DNA of 64,000 nucleotides from Arcanobacterium_A bovis (GCF_042655305.1 NZ_JBHSLR010000009.1), one strand, 5' to 3'; shown: positions 53,626 through 62,962, counted from the first letter of the stretch. Notes: generated from the letters alone by a model not told the origin. Made by a program: numbers and translations.

Positions 53626-54705
53626 CTACGCAGTTCGGTTTGCTAATTCTTCCAGCAGAGCAAATAGGAGCGGACTGTCTAAATTCTTGCGCTCTAGTTC
53701 CTGATAGGCGAGTTCTTCGCGTTCTTGAATGAGACGATCATGTTCAGCATAGGCGCCTGAATCGGAAATAATTTCTCGCACAGTATCGATCTGTGTAGCG
53801 TCCATCTGTGTACCTAATACAGACTGCAAAAGCTGTATTTGGGCTGGAGTTGCGCGTTGTAAGGCCAATCCGATCAGGACGGTGCGTTTTCCCTCGATTA
53901 AATCTCCTCCGGAAGGTTTTCCGGTAACACGCGGGTCGCCAAAAACTCCCAATACGTCATCGCGCAACTGGAAAGCTTCTCCGAGCGGACATCCAACAGT
54001 CGATAAAACCTGGCGGTGATCGTCGTCGCAACCTGCCAGCGTGGCGCCGATGAGCAGCGGTACTTCAACGGAATAGCGAGCTGATTTATGAAGTAAGACG
54101 GCGAAAGCGTTGCGCACGAGCGCTGTAGGATCAGCATCTAGGGGAGTGTACTGAGCTCGGTTGTCGAGGAATTGTCCAAATGCCACTTCCGCCGTCATTG
54201 AATGGAATAACGAGCGCGCCTGCGCGTGTGCTTCGAGCGATATGGCTTCGGCTTTTTCAAATATGTGAGAACTTATAGATACTAGGAAATCGCCGAGCAA
54301 AATGGCTGAGCTCAACCCGTAATGAGCTGAACTACCACCGAGATTTTGGGCTTGGTGGCGTTTGGCAAAATTTACGTGAACAGAGTCGAATCCACGCCGT
54401 GATGAGGCATTATCGATGATGTCATCGTGAACTAAAGCTGCTGCTTGAAAAAACTCCACCGCACTACCAGCTTTAATTGGAAGTGACGCTGAACCTTGTA
54501 GACGCTGTGGCGCTGCCGTTTGCCAACCGGCGGCGAGAAATAGCGCGCGGGTGCGCTTCCCGGATGCGATAAAGGATTCGAGTGGTGCAGTGAACTGAGC
54601 GTACTGCTCGGATGCGGAATCCGTCGTCGGCCACGGTACCGTAGCGAGTTTGCCTTGCATAAATTGCGTCACTTCATGACGAAAACCGTTGAGATCAAAA
54701 CGCAT
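53626..54705 (-). CDS. Polyprenyl synthetase (geranylgeranyl-type diphosphate synthase)
   Basis: 359-residue all-trans prenyl diphosphate synthase. The first aspartate-rich motif is VHDDIIDNASSRRG, the second QLRDDVLGVFGDP, with GKRTRALFL for isopentenyl diphosphate binding. It elongates prenyl diphosphates for quinones or carriers and matches the position of idsA2 near Rv2175c in mycobacteria. ATG 54705 is chosen: a TATACT box (54712-54717) lies 6 nt upstream and the family N-terminus starts here; the open frame extends further without homology. Confidence 0.93.
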   Translation of the reverse strand: MRFDLNGFRHEVTQFMQGKLATVPWPTTDSASEQYAQFTAPLESFIASGKRTRALFLAAGWQTAAPQRLQGSASLPIKAGSAVEFFQAAALVHDDIIDNASSRRGFDSVHVNFAKRHQAQNLGGSSAHYGLSSAILLGDFLVSISSHIFEKAEAISLEAHAQARSLFHSMTAEVAFGQFLDNRAQYTPLDADPTALVRNAFAVLLHKSARYSVEVPLLIGATLAGCDDDHRQVLSTVGCPLGEAFQLRDDVLGVFGDPRVTGKPSGGDLIEGKRTVLIGLALQRATPAQIQLLQSVLGTQMDATQIDTVREIISDSGAYAEHDRLIQEREELAYQELERKNLDSPLLFALLEELANRTA

Positions 54706-54820
54706 AATCTCAGTATATCCGATTGGCTTAGTTGTCCACATTCTCGCCAAAGGGAAGTATTTTCCACAAGGAGATCTTGAGCGGCCAAATATTTTGACTA
54801 TGTGGCGCACTCTTAGGGGC

Positions 54821-56137
54821 ATGGAAACAACATTACATATGCAGACCTTGGCGGAATCTTTACTTCTCATTCCGCACGCACTTGGTTTCAAACCAGTCAA
54901 TGCTCTCGTGGTTAGTTGCTTATTAGTCGAACAATCCAACGAGGAACAGAATTCTGGTATGCGATATGTCCCTCATGGGCGTGCGTTGACCGGAGTCGAA
55001 GGTGATACGGATAATGACGACGCTTTTGGAGCGATCGGTCCGATGATTGTACTGGATATTCAACGTGCGAGCTCAAACCCTCTTGCGGTCGCGTCGGTTC
55101 TTGAAACGATAGCCGAATACAAAGCTAAGGCAGTGGCAGTATGCTGGTTTGGAGCTAATCTCAATGCGATGGCTGCGGATAGGCGTGCTGTGGAATGTGT
55201 CTTAAATTTGGCGATGAATATTCACGAGTATCTTGCTTGCCAGTCGATTGAGGACGCTATGCTGGGCGTCTTTGCCACAGATTATATTTCGTGGATTGAT
55301 TTTGACGATGTGAACACCGAGTATCTGATGGGAAACCATGGCGAGTTTGACACGCTTATAAGCCAATATGGGCATTCTTATTCGCAACTTGAGAACACTG
55401 AATTGAGCGCTGAACTTATTTATGCCGGGAGCGCGTTGCACTTTAAGGATGAACGGGCGGGATGTGAAGCCGAAGGAGAGTGTAGCGACTGTGATATCGA
55501 AGTGCGGAGAAAGGCAGTGCTGAGAGCTCTGCAGGAGGAAGAACAATATGCCGCGTACGAAGGGCGCGGCAGTAGTGCGAACAAAAATGACAGCACTTTC
55601 GATGATCACAGCGACACATGTGACGAGCATGGCGCTCACCTGTTTGGAGAAGAAAACGCTCATCGCGAGGTTGATACATTATGGGAAACTGTGCTTGGCG
55701 ATTTATTTCGTGATGGGCGCGGTGTTGGTGAATATTTCGCCCAACTTTCAGCGCCAACACTGGCAAAGCTCATTGTATCCTTACGAGAAATCCATACGCG
55801 CGATCGCCTCATAGTTTTTGCAGTTGACGGCACAATATCCGCATTTTCTGCCACTGATAGTGCGCCACTATCCGATTTGTTGAGTCAAGCAACCACAAGT
55901 ACGCCAATAGCATCGCGAATGGATCGAATAATCGAGTTACTTATGTTCATAGATGCGCTGACGCCGGTACAGGACGTCACTGCTATGGCTACGATTTCGT
56001 ACTTATACTGGTGGCTTGGAAAAGGGAGTATGGCTTTCCACACTTCACGGCTTGCGCTGGCACGGAAGCCAGACTATTCCTTAGCGCAGCTTGTTTCCTA
56101 CGCAGTCGAAGCGAGGCTTGCACCACCTTGGATGTGA
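54821..56137 (+). CDS. DUF4192 protein
   Basis: 438-residue actinobacterial DUF4192 protein of unknown function. The N-terminal LAESLLLIPHALGFKPVNALVVSCLL is the hallmark; the C-terminal AMATISYLYWWLGKGSMAFHTSRLALARKPDYSLAQLV is also typical. A long acidic insertion with Asp/Glu/Cys residues (GCEAEGECSDCD and DDHSDTCDEHGAH, about 205-285) divides the halves. The start is uncertain: ATG 54821 has AGGGG almost touching it. No membrane segment. Confidence 0.85.
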   Translation: METTLHMQTLAESLLLIPHALGFKPVNALVVSCLLVEQSNEEQNSGMRYVPHGRALTGVEGDTDNDDAFGAIGPMIVLDIQRASSNPLAVASVLETIAEYKAKAVAVCWFGANLNAMAADRRAVECVLNLAMNIHEYLACQSIEDAMLGVFATDYISWIDFDDVNTEYLMGNHGEFDTLISQYGHSYSQLENTELSAELIYAGSALHFKDERAGCEAEGECSDCDIEVRRKAVLRALQEEEQYAAYEGRGSSANKNDSTFDDHSDTCDEHGAHLFGEENAHREVDTLWETVLGDLFRDGRGVGEYFAQLSAPTLAKLIVSLREIHTRDRLIVFAVDGTISAFSATDSAPLSDLLSQATTSTPIASRMDRIIELLMFIDALTPVQDVTAMATISYLYWWLGKGSMAFHTSRLALARKPDYSLAQLVSYAVEARLAPPWM

Positions 56138-56239
56138 GTGGGTCTAAAGTCTCACCATGACTATCGGGAACGGCAGTGATAGCCTTGTGAGTACGTCGAT
56201 ATTTATGTGTATGGCGTTATCTACACAGAGAGGCTGACA

Positions 56240-56659
56240 ATGACTGTACTAATACCCGTTCGTGCTTCAGATCTGGAATGTGAAGCTATTAATTTCGGGA
56301 TCGAGTACGTTCAAACTCACAATGAACAGCTTCGCGTATTTTTGGATTTTGCGTCGATGCCGCAAGATTTCGCTAATCTGGCGGAATATATTCAAGAACA
56401 GATTGGGAATTTAACGCAGAAATTGGCAGATGCAGGCGTCGATTTTCGGGTCGATCCTGTTCTTAATGGTGAGGATCTTGTTGAAAAGATAGCGGCGGTT
56501 GTCGATCCGCATGGAACCGATACGGTGATTGTGACCTTGAAGTCGAAAACATCACAAGTAAAAGTGCAATTGGGTTCCCAGATTCAACGGATCTTGTTAG
56601 ACGTGCCATGTTCAGTGCTGGTGAGGCGGCCTAGTGTGCCCGATCTGAGCGCGAAATAA
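56240..56659 (+). CDS. Universal stress protein (UspA-like), short form
   Basis: 139-residue single-domain Usp-fold protein: VLIPVRASDLECEAINFGIEY at the start, and VQLGSQIQRILLDVPCSVLVRRP at the end matching the usual GSVS...PVLVVR strand. The ATP-binding glycine pattern (G-2x-G-9x-G-S/T) is poorly kept, so ATP binding is doubtful. ATG 56240 has AGAGAGG. It lies between DUF4192 and sigA. Confidence 0.75.
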   Translation: MTVLIPVRASDLECEAINFGIEYVQTHNEQLRVFLDFASMPQDFANLAEYIQEQIGNLTQKLADAGVDFRVDPVLNGEDLVEKIAAVVDPHGTDTVIVTLKSKTSQVKVQLGSQIQRILLDVPCSVLVRRPSVPDLSAK

Positions 56660-56750
56660 GCGAGCAAGACTTTCAAAACCCCGGAATAAAAACACCTGTT
56701 TCATTGTTATATTGGCGTGGCTCAGTTAGGATGCCGCACAATTTGCACGT

Positions 56751-56756
56751 TATAAT
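56751..56756 (+). promoter_or_regulatory. -10 box upstream of sigA
   Basis: A consensus TATAAT stands here, giving a transcript start near 56763 and a ~40-nt leader before GTG 56803 with GAAAGG as ribosome-binding site. Confidence 0.5.
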
Positions 56757-56802
56757 GGTGCAGCTGGATTCTCAGCAATACATCAAGTTCGAAAGGTCAC
56801 AC

Positions 56803-58323
56803 GTGGCTGCTTCCACTTCAAAGTCCAAGGCAAAAACTACTGCAAAATCAGTGAAATCTGAACAGGTCGAGATGCCACCGGAGTCGGCTCTCAAATCTGC
56901 CTGGGTGGAGTACCGCGTAAGTCGCGGCGAACTCAGCGAAAAAGACGCCAAGGCGCTGACCAAAAAAGAACTCATCGCTTTCGTGGGAACCGAATCCGCT
57001 GCTCCCGCAACGCCGGCGAATCCTGCTACCAAAAAGACTAGTGCGAAGTCGAAGAAGAAGGCGGCAGATCTTGAGGCTGAAGAGCTGGTTGAATCTGGTG
57101 CTGATGATTCCGAGACTACCGACGAACTAGATGATCCAGATTTGGACTCGGCATCCACGCCGGAAGAACCAGATACTCTCGACGATGCCGATATCGATGT
57201 TGACGTAGACGTAGATGAGATTGACGACGAAGATCTTGATGATGACGACGAACAAGACGACGATCTCGATACAGATACCAGCGCGTCGTCGGCTGATGAG
57301 ATTGACGACGACGTTGAAGTAGAGAAGAAAGCAAAGACTGCCACGTCAGGCGCCTTCGTTATGAAGGATTCTGACGACACTGATGAACCGCAGCAGCGAG
57401 TACATGTTGCCGGTGCAACCGCAGATTCGGTGAAGGATTACCTCAAACAAATTGGTAAAGTCGCTCTTCTTAATGCTGAACAAGAAGTTGAACTGGCGAA
57501 ACGTATTGAAGCCGGGCTCTACGCCCGTCATATTCTCGATAGTACCGAGATCGAAGATCCACGCGAGCGCCGCGAACTCGTGTTGATTTCGCGTGATGGA
57601 CAAAACGCGAAGAATCACCTCCTAGAAGCGAACTTGCGCCTCGTCGTCTCTTTGGCAAAACGTTATACCGGCCGCGGAATGCTGTTCTTGGATCTTATCC
57701 AAGAAGGAAATCTTGGTCTGGTGCGTGCAGTAGAGAAATTTGATTATGCCAAGGGATACAAGTTTTCTACGTATGCTACGTGGTGGATTCGTCAGGCGAT
57801 CACCCGTGCGATGGCGGATCAGGCGCGTACAATCCGTATCCCTGTTCACATGGTTGAAGTTATCAACAAATTGGCTCGTGTGCAGCGGCAGATGCTTCAG
57901 GATCTGGGACGTGAACCTACGGTCGAAGAGCTCGCTAAAGAACTCGATATGAGTGAAGACAAAGTTGTTGAAGTGCAAAAGTATGGTCGTGAGCCCATTT
58001 CATTGCACACCCCGCTGGGTGAAGACGGCGATTCGGAGTTTGGCGATCTCATTGAGGATTCTGAAGCCGTTGTGCCTGCTGATGCGGTTGGATTCACGCT
58101 TTTGCAAGAGCAACTTCACCAAGTACTCGATACTCTCTCGGAGCGAGAAGCAGGTGTTGTTGCGATGCGCTTCGGTTTGACCGATGGGCAGCCAAAGACG
58201 CTTGATGAGATCGGTAAAGTCTATGGTGTTACTCGTGAACGTATTAGGCAGATTGAGTCTAAGACGATGTCGAAGCTGCGTCACCCTTCGCGTTCGCAGG
58301 TACTTCGAGATTACCTCGACTGA
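56803..58323 (+). CDS. sigA: Primary RNA polymerase sigma factor (SigA/RpoD)
   Basis: 506-residue housekeeping sigma factor. The N-terminal ~200 residues are low-complexity: a Lys/Ala-rich part, then a very acidic Asp-rich tract (DDADIDVDVDVDEIDDEDL). Region 1.2 (DSVKDYLKQIGKVALLNAE), region 2 (LRLVVSLAKRYTGRGMLFLDLIQEGN; FSTYATWWIRQAITRA), region 3 and region 4 with the helix-turn-helix VTRERIRQIESK follow. GTG 56803 is preferred over an upstream extension. It directs most transcription in the cell. Confidence 0.96.
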   Translation: MAASTSKSKAKTTAKSVKSEQVEMPPESALKSAWVEYRVSRGELSEKDAKALTKKELIAFVGTESAAPATPANPATKKTSAKSKKKAADLEAEELVESGADDSETTDELDDPDLDSASTPEEPDTLDDADIDVDVDVDEIDDEDLDDDDEQDDDLDTDTSASSADEIDDDVEVEKKAKTATSGAFVMKDSDDTDEPQQRVHVAGATADSVKDYLKQIGKVALLNAEQEVELAKRIEAGLYARHILDSTEIEDPRERRELVLISRDGQNAKNHLLEANLRLVVSLAKRYTGRGMLFLDLIQEGNLGLVRAVEKFDYAKGYKFSTYATWWIRQAITRAMADQARTIRIPVHMVEVINKLARVQRQMLQDLGREPTVEELAKELDMSEDKVVEVQKYGREPISLHTPLGEDGDSEFGDLIEDSEAVVPADAVGFTLLQEQLHQVLDTLSEREAGVVAMRFGLTDGQPKTLDEIGKVYGVTRERIRQIESKTMSKLRHPSRSQVLRDYLD

Positions 58324-58340
58324 GAATAATGCCAAGCTGA

Positions 58341-58372
58341 AAATATCTGACTAGCTGTTAGTTACGATATTT
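58341..58372. terminator. Weak hairpin between sigA and the exonuclease gene
   Basis: AAATATC (58341-58347) pairs with GATATTT (58366-58372) between converging genes; it slightly overlaps the exonuclease stop. AT-rich, so weakly supported. Confidence 0.3.
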
Positions 58373-59066
58373 CGACGTTAGATTTTGCCCACGCGGTGGC
58401 ATTGTGCCATTGCGCGGGCAAAACTGTATTTCCATGACGATCAGTGGCTTGATCGCGCAAACGATCTCCGCACGCCTCGGCGTTCACGAACAATCTGAAA
58501 AGTGCAAAGCATGTTTGAGCATCGGGCATGGCACGGTGAGCGGTGGGTGTATCAATATTGTGGAATGTTGCCAAGTGAAATAACGAATGGCGCTCGGAGT
58601 TTGAATAAATTCGCGATTGATTCATCGTGCATACCAGTGCTGTAGCTGGTATTTGCGCAACCTGCACTGAAGTTGACGTATCTTTTGAACTTCTGTTTTG
58701 GATGCCACGAGTATCGCTACCAGCGCATCTACGAAACTCGGCGTTGAGAAAAGCACAATCAAATGCTGCGTTGTGGCACACGATGATTCGGTTGTGGAGC
58801 AGTTCGATGATTTTGTTTCGTAGCTCGTTGAAAGTTGGCGCAGTAGCAACGTCGGCTTGTGAAATATGGTGGATTTGCGTGCTTGTAATTTCTTGTTGGG
58901 GATTGACGAGCGAACTCCAACGGTATTCTTCGGTGAGTGCGTGATCCGCGTGAATAATCGCAATTTCGATTATTCGATCATTAAGCGGATCAAGACCAGT
59001 TGTTTCAAGATCAACGATGGCATATTGGGCATCATTCATTTGCGCTTCATTCACGTGCGTACTCAC
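58362..59066 (-). CDS. DEDDh 3'-5' exonuclease (DnaQ/epsilon-like)
   Basis: 234-residue exonuclease of the DNA polymerase III epsilon superfamily. ExoI motif IVDLETTGLDP, ExoII HNAAFDCAFL, ExoIII with HRAMPDAQTCF. It lacks a polymerase or UvrC-like partner domain. It could proofread replication or degrade RNA/DNA ends. GTG 59066 lies 6 nt after a TAAGCT box (59073-59078) without ribosome-binding site; an internal ATG at 59039 is an alternative. Divergent from the small repeat ORF. Confidence 0.88.
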   Translation of the reverse strand: MSTHVNEAQMNDAQYAIVDLETTGLDPLNDRIIEIAIIHADHALTEEYRWSSLVNPQQEITSTQIHHISQADVATAPTFNELRNKIIELLHNRIIVCHNAAFDCAFLNAEFRRCAGSDTRGIQNRSSKDTSTSVQVAQIPATALVCTMNQSRIYSNSERHSLFHLATFHNIDTPTAHRAMPDAQTCFALFRLFVNAEACGDRLRDQATDRHGNTVLPAQWHNATAWAKSNVEIS

Positions 59067-59096
59067 ATGCCCAGCTTAGTAGGGTGGAGGATTGAT

Positions 59097-59354
59097 GTGA
59101 ACGGTATTATTCGAGCGAGTTTCGGTATTGATTTTTCGCCATCTGGGCACGAGTTTGTCTTCTTGGACCACGAGTTGGTACCAACGCAACACGAGTTAGC
59201 ACCAGCAGACCACGAGCTTTCAGCAACAACAAACGACTCAGTGCCGATAAAATCTGGCTTAGTTTTCGTCCACCGTGAAATGTGGGGTGGCTACCTTGAG
59301 TTTCAGAATATAAGCATGCGATTATCAAGATGTGAACGCAGTACTAGAAGATGA
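59097..59354 (+). CDS. Small hypothetical ORF with heptapeptide HEL repeats
   Basis: Possible 85-residue protein that I do not recognise. GTG 59097 has an excellent GGAGG at 59086-59090. Residues 18-45 are four 7-residue units, HEFVFLD, HELVPTQ, HELAPAD, HELSATT, coded by exact 21-nt periods; the rest has no known motif and no signal peptide. It overlaps the DUF7455 start by 23 bp in another frame and is divergent from the exonuclease gene. It may be a real novel protein or a chance open frame over a DNA repeat. Confidence 0.4.
   Translation: MNGIIRASFGIDFSPSGHEFVFLDHELVPTQHELAPADHELSATTNDSVPIKSGLVFVHREMWGGYLEFQNISMRLSRCERSTRR
59148..59231 (+). repeat. Four imperfect 21-bp tandem repeats
   Basis: Units begin at 59148, 59169, 59190 and 59211, each opening with CACGAG followed by T/C and a variable A/C-rich part. 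The period is exactly 21, keeping the reading frame of the ORF at 59097. Confidence 0.7.
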
Positions 59355-59529
59355 AAAGCAATTAACAGCACTTGACCGTTGCGATGCTTGTGGAGCTCAA
59401 GCATACGTGGTGGTAACTATGCCGTTTGGGGAGCTCATGTTCTGTGCGCATCACGCACGCCAGCATCGCACCAAAATCGACGAAGTTGCAATTCATATCG
59501 TGGATCAAACTGATCAAATCAAGAAGTAA
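59332..59529 (+). CDS. DUF7455 small zinc-finger-like protein
   Basis: 65-residue conserved actinobacterial protein usually found near the primary sigma factor gene. It has RCDACGAQAYVVV and FCAHHARQHR, so two cysteines, a third cysteine and histidines can form a small metal site. Function unknown. The GTG start may be leaderless: GATTAT (59320-59325) ends 6 nt before it. It lies just ahead of the topoisomerase gene. Confidence 0.85.
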   Translation: MNAVLEDEKQLTALDRCDACGAQAYVVVTMPFGELMFCAHHARQHRTKIDEVAIHIVDQTDQIKK

Positions 59530-59656
59530 CTGATCCTTGCTACCGCCACGCGAGCTAGGAACTCTATTCCATACTTTCTAAGAACGTCATTCCATGACTT
59601 TTGCTACTTTATTCTGTTTGGTGCGTGGTGATAAGCAAAGATATACAAAATCTCGA

Positions 59657-59662
59657 TAAAAT
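59657..59662 (+). promoter_or_regulatory. -10 box of leaderless topoisomerase B transcript
   Basis: TAAAAT ends 6 nt before GTG 59669; no Shine-Dalgarno sequence is present. Confidence 0.45.
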
Positions 59663-59668
59663 CTGCCT

Positions 59669-61798
59669 GTGCCAAATACTGTGAAATCGCAAGAATATAC
59701 TGCTCGTCACCTGTCAGTCCTTGAAGGACTCGAGGCGGTGCGCAAACGACCAGGTATGTATATCGGATCCACTGATTCGCGTGGATTGATGCACTGTGCG
59801 TGGGAAATTATCGACAACGCGGTAGACGAAGCGTTGGAAGGCCACGCCAAGAACATTAGCGTTGTTATTTACGACGACGGTTCGATTGAGGTCGCAGACG
59901 ACGGTCGCGGTATTCCAGTTGACGAAGTGCCAGGTACAGGTGCTTCCGGTGTGGAAGTTGTGTACACAAAGTTGCATGCGGGCGGAAAATTTGGTGGCGG
60001 TTCGTACTCATCCTCGGGTGGATTGCACGGTGTGGGTGCCTCCGTCGTCAACGCCTTATCAGAGCGCCTTGACGTACAAGTAAATCGCGATGGTAAAACG
60101 TGGGCGATGTCGTTCCGACGTGGAGAACCAGGAATTTTCAAAGATCGCGGCGGAGTTGCGCGCCCTGATTCTCAATTTGAAGCCTTTGTAGATTCCTCAG
60201 AATTGCGTGTTATTGGCAAGGTTGCCAAGAAGGTGACAGGCACACGGGTGCGCTATTGGGCTGACCCGGAGATTTTTCCAAAGTCTGCGCACTTCAAATT
60301 TGACGAGCTCATTGAACGAGTGCGTGAAAAAGCTTTTCTTGTGCCAGGATTGCGGATTTCGGTTCGTGACGAACGCATTTTGGACGAAGAAAACACTGCT
60401 CCGCGCACCGAAGAATTTTTCTTTGAAGGGGGAGTGGTCGATTTTGTCGACTACCTCGCTATCGATCCTCCGGTAACCGATATCTTGCATATCCAAGGAT
60501 CGGGTCACTTTACTGAGAGCGTGCAAATGCTCGATAAAGCATCAGGACACTTGCGCGCTCAGGATGTTCAGCGTGAATGCAAAGTCGATATTGCAATGCG
60601 GTGGGGAACTGGCTATGAAACGGTTGAAGAATCTTTCGTCAATATCATTGCTACCCCCAAGGGCGGTACCCATATCCAAGGGTATGAAGCAGGCCTGCTT
60701 AAGGCGGTGCGCGCCCAAATTGAGTCCAAGGCACGGCAGCTCAAGGTCACTGCGCGTGATCCAAAAATTGAGAAAGACGACGTTCTAGCAGGGCTTACAG
60801 CTGTGGTTACGGTGAGCTTTCCCGAACCGCAATTTGAGGGGCAAACGAAAGAAATTCTGGGAACTGGTCCGATTCGTGCCATCGTGTCGAAAATCGTGGA
60901 AAAAGAGATGCTCAAGATTCTTAATTCCACCAAGCGTGATCAGAAGACGGAAAATCAACGTTTGCTGGAAAAAATTATTGCCGAAATGCGCGCGCGAGTG
61001 GCAGCACGTACACAAAAGGAGATCTCGCGGCGCAAAAATGCTCTCGAAACTTCCACCTTGCCAGCGAAATTGGCTGATTGCCGTGCGGAAGATATTGCAC
61101 GAACTGAGCTGTTTATTGTTGAGGGTGACTCTGCATTAGGTACAGCCAAGCTGGCGCGTTCGTCGGATTTCCAGGCATTGCTCCCGATCCGTGGCAAGAT
61201 TTTGAATGTGCAAAAGGCTTCACCGGCCGATATTTTGAAGAACCAAGAAGTGTCGTCGATTATTCAAGTGGTAGGTGCTGGATCTGGCCGCACCTTTGAT
61301 GTAGAGGCAGCGCGATACGGCAAGGTTATTTTCATGACCGATGCGGACGTGGACGGCGCACATATTCGCACGCTATTGTTGACGCTGTTCTTTAGATATA
61401 TGCGCCCCTTAGTTGAAGCCGGCAGAGTATTTGCTGCTGTTCCACCTTTACATCGCGTTGAAGTCGTTCACGCGGGTAGTAAGAAAAACGAATATATCTA
61501 CACCTATTCTGATGCAGAGCTACACGCAGTTTTGCAAAAGCTCGAGCGCGAGGGAAAGCGTTACAAAGAGCCGATCCAACGTTATAAAGGACTTGGCGAA
61601 ATGGATGCGGATCAACTTGCTGAAACCACCATGGATCCCGCGCGCAGAACTTTGCGACGAATCTCAATGGAGGACGAACTGGCGCTGAAAGATGCAGAGC
61701 AAACATTCGAGCTGCTGATGGGAAGCGAAGTAGCTCCGCGCAAAGATTTTATCGTGGATAGTGCGCATGCTATTTCACGTGATCAAATTGATGCGTAA
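59669..61798 (+). CDS. parE: Type IIA DNA topoisomerase subunit B (ParE/GyrB-like)
   Basis: 709-residue ATPase subunit. GHKL motifs: EIIDNAVDEALEGHA, DDGRGIPVD, GGLHGVGASVVNALSE; the transducer follows, then the TOPRIM domain with EGDSALGTAKLARS, IMTDADVDGAHI (as FMTDADVDGAHI) and the C-terminal YKGLGEMDADQL. Length and placement next to sigA match the second gyrB-like gene of actinobacteria, usually called parE. Its parC partner is not in the window, and gyrase B identity cannot be excluded. Confidence 0.93.
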   Translation: MPNTVKSQEYTARHLSVLEGLEAVRKRPGMYIGSTDSRGLMHCAWEIIDNAVDEALEGHAKNISVVIYDDGSIEVADDGRGIPVDEVPGTGASGVEVVYTKLHAGGKFGGGSYSSSGGLHGVGASVVNALSERLDVQVNRDGKTWAMSFRRGEPGIFKDRGGVARPDSQFEAFVDSSELRVIGKVAKKVTGTRVRYWADPEIFPKSAHFKFDELIERVREKAFLVPGLRISVRDERILDEENTAPRTEEFFFEGGVVDFVDYLAIDPPVTDILHIQGSGHFTESVQMLDKASGHLRAQDVQRECKVDIAMRWGTGYETVEESFVNIIATPKGGTHIQGYEAGLLKAVRAQIESKARQLKVTARDPKIEKDDVLAGLTAVVTVSFPEPQFEGQTKEILGTGPIRAIVSKIVEKEMLKILNSTKRDQKTENQRLLEKIIAEMRARVAARTQKEISRRKNALETSTLPAKLADCRAEDIARTELFIVEGDSALGTAKLARSSDFQALLPIRGKILNVQKASPADILKNQEVSSIIQVVGAGSGRTFDVEAARYGKVIFMTDADVDGAHIRTLLLTLFFRYMRPLVEAGRVFAAVPPLHRVEVVHAGSKKNEYIYTYSDAELHAVLQKLEREGKRYKEPIQRYKGLGEMDADQLAETTMDPARRTLRRISMEDELALKDAEQTFELLMGSEVAPRKDFIVDSAHAISRDQIDA

Positions 61799-61894
61799 AA
61801 TTCTGTATGCCTTTTAGTATGCATGAATGCAGAGCTTTGTAACTTTTTCCTCATGCCCGTATTGTTTTGTTGGCTACGTGGCGTCAATATTCGA

Positions 61895-61900
61895 TAAGAT
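61895..61900 (+). promoter_or_regulatory. -10 box of leaderless GNAT operon
   Basis: TAAGAT ends 6 nt before ATG 61907; no Shine-Dalgarno sequence is present. Confidence 0.45.
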
Positions 61901-61906
61901 AGGACT

Positions 61907-62962
61907 ATGATCACCACTTCACACACAACTGTTGAGGATGCGTCTGGTGCGCAATCCCTAGTGCGGAGGCTAAATCCTCCGCAAGTAGCTACTCACCCAG
62001 GTGCTCATTTGGGACTTTCGTGGAGATCAATTTCGACTCAGGACATCCCAGACGTTGTGAATCTTATGAAGGAATCAGCAGGTGAATCGCTCACTGGTGA
62101 TCGCGTGAGTTCACGCACTGCACAAATTGAATTGGATTTTGCTGTTGAGCATCCGCACAGTGCCGATACCTTAGGCGGCTGGAACTCCAAAGGCGAATTA
62201 AAAGCTTTCGCCATGGTGGAGGTCAATTCTGATGCTTTAACAGAAATCCAAGCTGATACTTTCGCTGTTGTTAGCGGTGAATGGCGTGGGCGCGGTATTG
62301 GCCGCCAATTACTTGAATGGCAAGACGCGCGGGCTCGGCAGCTTATCGCGCTGGACGGGCGTGACCTTCCGGTTTCAATTCGTTCGTTAGTGAATTCGGG
62401 AAATCTTGACCGTCGTCGTCTGCTAGCAGCTGGTGGATTTTCTCCCTACATTCGAAAGAACTTGCTGTGTAAAGAGGTTTGTGCCCATGATCTTGCACAG
62501 GGAGACGAAGCGGTGGCTCGCCTCGTCGCCCAAGGCTTCGATCTCGTCGGATTTACGCCAGAATATAGCGAAGAGCTACGCAGACTACACAACCGTTTGA
62601 GTATTTCGAAAGAGCGCTTGCAGCCCTATTCGGAAGAAAACTGGTCACGGTTATCGCAGAGTTTTGACTACGAAAAATCTTTCCTGTGGTTGCAAGATTC
62701 GAATATCGTCGGTTACACAGTTGCAGTTGCAACTGATGATGCTTCAGAACGGCTTATCCGCCATTATGGCGTTGAACGTGGCCTGCGCAATCGAGGAATC
62801 GGAACCGATATTATTGTGGCGTATATGCGCTCAGATCTCGCTGATATTGGCGACAAAATCGTTGTGCCCGTGATCGCGGACGCTGATCCGCATAAGCGCT
62901 TCTTAGCCGAATATGATTTCTCCGAGCGCGCAGCGCAAATACTCTACACGATTGACCTATGA
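61907..62962 (+). CDS. Tandem-GNAT acetyltransferase, first of pair
   Basis: 351-residue protein with two GNAT domains. The N-terminal acetyl-CoA loop reads VVSGEWRGRGIGRQLLEWQ, the C-terminal one GVERGLRNRGIGTDIIVAYM. Two-domain architecture resembles mycothiol synthase MshD and other actinobacterial bi-GNAT proteins, but the substrate cannot be told. Its stop overlaps the start of the next gene (ATGA). Confidence 0.85.
   Translation: MITTSHTTVEDASGAQSLVRRLNPPQVATHPGAHLGLSWRSISTQDIPDVVNLMKESAGESLTGDRVSSRTAQIELDFAVEHPHSADTLGGWNSKGELKAFAMVEVNSDALTEIQADTFAVVSGEWRGRGIGRQLLEWQDARARQLIALDGRDLPVSIRSLVNSGNLDRRRLLAAGGFSPYIRKNLLCKEVCAHDLAQGDEAVARLVAQGFDLVGFTPEYSEELRRLHNRLSISKERLQPYSEENWSRLSQSFDYEKSFLWLQDSNIVGYTVAVATDDASERLIRHYGVERGLRNRGIGTDIIVAYMRSDLADIGDKIVVPVIADADPHKRFLAEYDFSERAAQILYTIDL

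Noticed and set aside
59107..59328. Antisense 73-codon frame opposite the HEL-repeat ORF
   Set aside because: No ribosome-binding site and no motif; the + strand frame has a strong GGAGG and an in-frame repeat.
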